Positions 5,495 through 6,913 of a DNA stretch of 6,913 nt are shown piece after piece. Position numbers and translations under genes: made by a program. Position 1 is the first letter of the stretch. Every line of letters starts with the position of its first letter. This stretch comes from CALMSM01 sp964534095 (GTDB lineage Bacteria; Patescibacteriota; Saccharimonadia; Saccharimonadales; CALMSM01), in NCBI GenBank assembly GCA_964534095.1, contig CAZHPF010000049.1, positions 1 to 6,913 on the forward strand, given 5' to 3'. Under the pieces are notes generated by a model. The model ran no database searches and was not told the DNA's origin. It was given only the letters and a program-made list of their open reading frames with translations.

Positions 5495-5516
5495 ATATAC
5501 GTTTATATGATAATAT
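5488..5516 (+). promoter_or_regulatory. Predicted promoter of the 227-residue gene
   Basis: TTGCAA (5488-5493), 17 bases, TAATAT (5511-5516), with TG at 5508-5509 one base before the hexamer (extended -10). Initiation near 5523 would give a leader of about 55 nt. Confidence 0.5.
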
Positions 5517-5521
5517 TATCA
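5508..5521. promoter_or_regulatory. 14-bp perfect palindrome over the -10
   Basis: TGATAATATTATCA is a perfect 14-bp palindrome covering the predicted -10 of the 227-residue gene, so a bound protein would be expected to block it. The TGAT-N6-ATCA layout is not the Fnr TTGAT-N4-ATCAA spacing. Being almost all A/T, it may be partly chance. Confidence 0.35.
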
Positions 5522-5522
5522 A

Positions 5523-5559
5523 AAGTACCGAGGTTATGCTCCGAACATGTTTCGTACTT
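5523..5559 (+). other. Leader stem at the predicted 5' end of the 227-residue gene
   Basis: AAGTAC (5523-5528) pairs with GTACTT (5554-5559), the left arm falling at the predicted first base of the transcript. Inside the loop CGAA (5542-5545) can pair with TTCG (5551-5554), overlapping the outer stem by one base. It could stabilise the message 5' end; weak by itself. Confidence 0.25.
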
Positions 5560-5577
5560 ATCGTGCAAAGGTAATAT

Positions 5578-6261
5578 ATGTCTTTAGTCTCTTTTGAAAC
5601 TGCCCCTGTTGAAGTATTCGACTCGCTTGACCACGTTGCTGGCACTCCATTCACTAACCTCGCAATCGGCAATTTGCCAGTGCTGGCCGTAACACGTACC
5701 ACTAGGCGTGAGTTTTTGACCCTTGATCCCTTACAGCCCACATTCGACGAGCTCGGACTAGAACTCGAGGTAGAGACCAAACAATCCACCCGCACCATGA
5801 CGGCCAGTAGTTTGCTGAGGCAATTTTCGCCTCAAGACTCCCATCATAACACCCAGTTCCCAACCGATGACGTAGGGCTTCATACAGACGGGTATTATGA
5901 CCCCGACGATATCGACCTGTCTGTGCACTATACCGAACAGGGAATAGCCAGGGCGTTGTTTTTTGAATTCCAACCAGAAGTTCTTGCATTGCAGGGTTTG
6001 CCCAAAAACAAGGCGCTTTTTCGGCAAGCAACCATGGACATACGAAGAGGCAAGGTCGATGATAAGATATTTATACCAGTCGGGCACACTGCACATACGC
6101 GTCCAGGCACAACCCTCTTCTTTCGAAGAGGAGGGTGGAGCCCGCTTGCCCATATGTTTGAAACAACGAGCATACGTCGTATCTTCACTGTTGGCTGGAT
6201 CAGCTCTTCTATACCCACGACGCTGTCCGTTCCGGCACAGATTCCTGTAGCTGCTACGTAA
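5578..6261 (+). CDS. Unrecognised protein with a possible 2OG/Fe(II) oxygenase-like pattern
   Basis: A 227-residue soluble protein with no signal peptide or membrane helix. I cannot name a family. A possible metal-site pattern is seen: H102-T-D104 in VGLHTDGYYDP, then 88 residues later H192 in PLAHMFETTSIRR, followed by R200/R201. HxD...H with an Arg 8-10 residues on is the signature of double-stranded beta-helix 2-oxoglutarate/Fe(II) oxygenases, and RPGTTLFFRRGGWSPLAH reads like their penultimate strands. This is inference from spacing; H170 and H173 are nearby alternatives. The start is supported by AAAGG at 5567-5571, six bases before the ATG. It is divergent from purD, with a symmetric control region between, and 70 bp before the guaB-like gene, suggesting a link to purine metabolism. 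Confidence 0.8.
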   Translation: MSLVSFETAPVEVFDSLDHVAGTPFTNLAIGNLPVLAVTRTTRREFLTLDPLQPTFDELGLELEVETKQSTRTMTASSLLRQFSPQDSHHNTQFPTDDVGLHTDGYYDPDDIDLSVHYTEQGIARALFFEFQPEVLALQGLPKNKALFRQATMDIRRGKVDDKIFIPVGHTAHTRPGTTLFFRRGGWSPLAHMFETTSIRRIFTVGWISSSIPTTLSVPAQIPVAAT

Positions 6262-6287
6262 TATTTACGACGAAGCCTGGCCTTTGC

Positions 6288-6306
6288 TTGACATTAGCGG
6301 TACAAT
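6288..6306 (+). promoter_or_regulatory. Possible guaB-like gene promoter (atypical spacing)
   Basis: TACAAT at 6301-6306 is a reasonable -10, giving initiation near 6313 just before the ribosome binding site. The perfect TTGACA at 6288-6293 is only 7 bases from it; at the normal 17-base distance TTGACA would pair with CGTATT (6311-6316), a poor -10 overlapping the leader. No -35 suits TACAAT. The gene may instead be read from the upstream gene's promoter. Confidence 0.25.
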
Positions 6307-6331
6307 CGTACGTATTAGCAGGAGGGGGACT

Positions 6332-6913
6332 ATGGGAAATCCGGAAATTTTAGCCCCGGCCAACGACCGTACACAAGCTTTGTTTGCTGACCTCGAAGCC
6401 GCCTTTAGCTCCATAACGTTTGACGATGTCGACTTGGTGCCTGTCTTGACAGACCAACTGGCCGTCGACACCAACACAACTACACACTTCACAACGGATA
6501 TCACTTTACAAGCGCCCTTTATAAGCGCCGCGATGGACACCATAACTGAGCATGAGATGGGGATAGCCATGGCACGGTCTGGCGGGATTGGCGTGCTGCA
6601 TGCTGCCCTTACGCCAGGGCAGCTCAAACAAGAAGCTCGTGCCGTCAAAATGGATCTCATGAGTCGTGTTGACAAGCCAATTGTGGCTCACAATGGTCAA
6701 ACAGTTCGCTCACTTATGGACATACGCGAAGCAAGCGGCTATAAGTTTCACACTTTCCCGGTCGTTGATGCAGATGGCAAGCCACTAGGAGTGGTGAGCA
6801 GCCATACATTAAAATTCTGGCTTGGCGACGAGTCACAGACTGTCAACGAATTTATGGTTCCGGCGGTCTCTGCGCCCCACACAACCACCGCCGAAGATGC
6901 TCTGCACCTCATG
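6332..6913 (+). CDS. guaB: IMP dehydrogenase-like protein (3' partial)
   Basis: IMP dehydrogenase oxidises IMP to XMP with NAD+, the committed step to GMP. The first 194 residues are in the window. Residues 28-36 (ITFDDVDLV) match the family's LTFDDV start, and PFISAAMDTITEHEMGIAMARSGG-like text at 62-85 matches the first strand of the barrel (S65, M68, D69, T70, E73, G84, G85). From about 114 the CBS pair begins (FPVVDADGKPLGVV at 142-155; a second CBS from about 176). Departures: GIGVLHAALT where GIIHKNM is usual, and SSHTLKFW in place of the TNRDLRF-type segment, so it is a divergent copy. The catalytic Cys loop lies beyond the window, so GMP reductase or a GuaB-related protein is not excluded, though CBS domains favour IMPDH. 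AGGAGG at 6320-6325 supports the start. Confidence 0.85.
   Translation, partial: MGNPEILAPANDRTQALFADLEAAFSSITFDDVDLVPVLTDQLAVDTNTTTHFTTDITLQAPFISAAMDTITEHEMGIAMARSGGIGVLHAALTPGQLKQEARAVKMDLMSRVDKPIVAHNGQTVRSLMDIREASGYKFHTFPVVDADGKPLGVVSSHTLKFWLGDESQTVNEFMVPAVSAPHTTTAEDALHLM

Noticed and set aside
5406..5798. N-terminal extension of the purD frame on the minus strand to 5798
   Set aside because: It would overlap the divergent 227-residue gene, adds residues before the conserved family N-terminus, and the start at 5405 has a strong AGGAGGG site.
6257..6269. CGTAA-TAT-TTACG as a further Crp-type box
   Set aside because: The half-sites are separated by three bases, not six, so the geometry does not fit the other boxes.
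6265..6675. Minus-strand open frame of 136 residues opposite the guaB-like start
   Set aside because: The plus strand encodes clear IMPDH motifs there; the minus frame has no recognisable domain or ribosome site.
1..6913. CRISPR array, insertion sequence, tRNA, rRNA or attachment site
   Set aside because: No repeated spacer units, transposase-like frames, terminal inverted repeats or cloverleaf sequences were found by eye.

Overview
The window most resembles a genome of the Candidate Phyla Radiation, with Saccharibacteria (TM7) the best guess. Reasons: base composition near half G+C, short compact genes with strong AGGAG-type ribosome binding sites, a receiver-only response regulator, and divergent versions of conserved enzymes. 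UGA is used as an ordinary stop (kinase, Crp-like and PurD genes), which argues against the UGA-glycine lineages. The taxonomic call is an inference; no rRNA or ribosomal protein gene is present to settle it.

Left part (1-3465): signalling and stress. A CHASE-domain membrane histidine kinase (5' end cut by the window) is followed by a stand-alone receiver protein. A Crp/Fnr-family regulator lies on the minus strand and converges on the receiver gene with a single base between stop codons. Divergent from it is a predicted two-gene operon: an unrecognised 56-residue protein and a GlsB/YeaQ/YmgE-type three-helix membrane protein. The crp/operon gap holds two palindromes of the TGTAA-N6-TTACA type, and a near copy lies before the receiver gene. 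In all three cases a -10 hexamer sits where a class II (about -41) activator site would put it. This suggests one Crp-like regulon joining the regulator, the receiver and the stress operon.

Middle part (3466-4100): a strong promoter (TTGCAT-17-TATAAT) starts a stretch with stable hairpins and a candidate intrinsic terminator, so it is either a small RNA of about 135 nt or a leader with an attenuator. Then come a 9-bp hairpin directly before a ribosome binding site, an unrecognised 80-residue gene, a second promoter-like sequence and a clear intrinsic terminator.

Right part (4101-6913): purine metabolism. purD (minus strand) is divergent from an unrecognised 227-residue protein whose pattern resembles the 2-oxoglutarate/Fe(II) oxygenase fold. 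That gene is followed by the start of a guaB-like IMP dehydrogenase gene that runs off the window. The purD/orphan gap contains a 15-bp inverted repeat whose two arms each carry TTGCAA placed as the -35 element of one of the two divergent promoters, plus a 14-bp perfect palindrome over the -10 of the orphan gene. The orphan protein may therefore be co-regulated with purine synthesis.

No tRNA, rRNA, CRISPR array, insertion sequence or attachment site was seen. The most interesting material is regulatory: the Crp-box geometry, the candidate structured RNA, and the symmetric purD/orphan control region.
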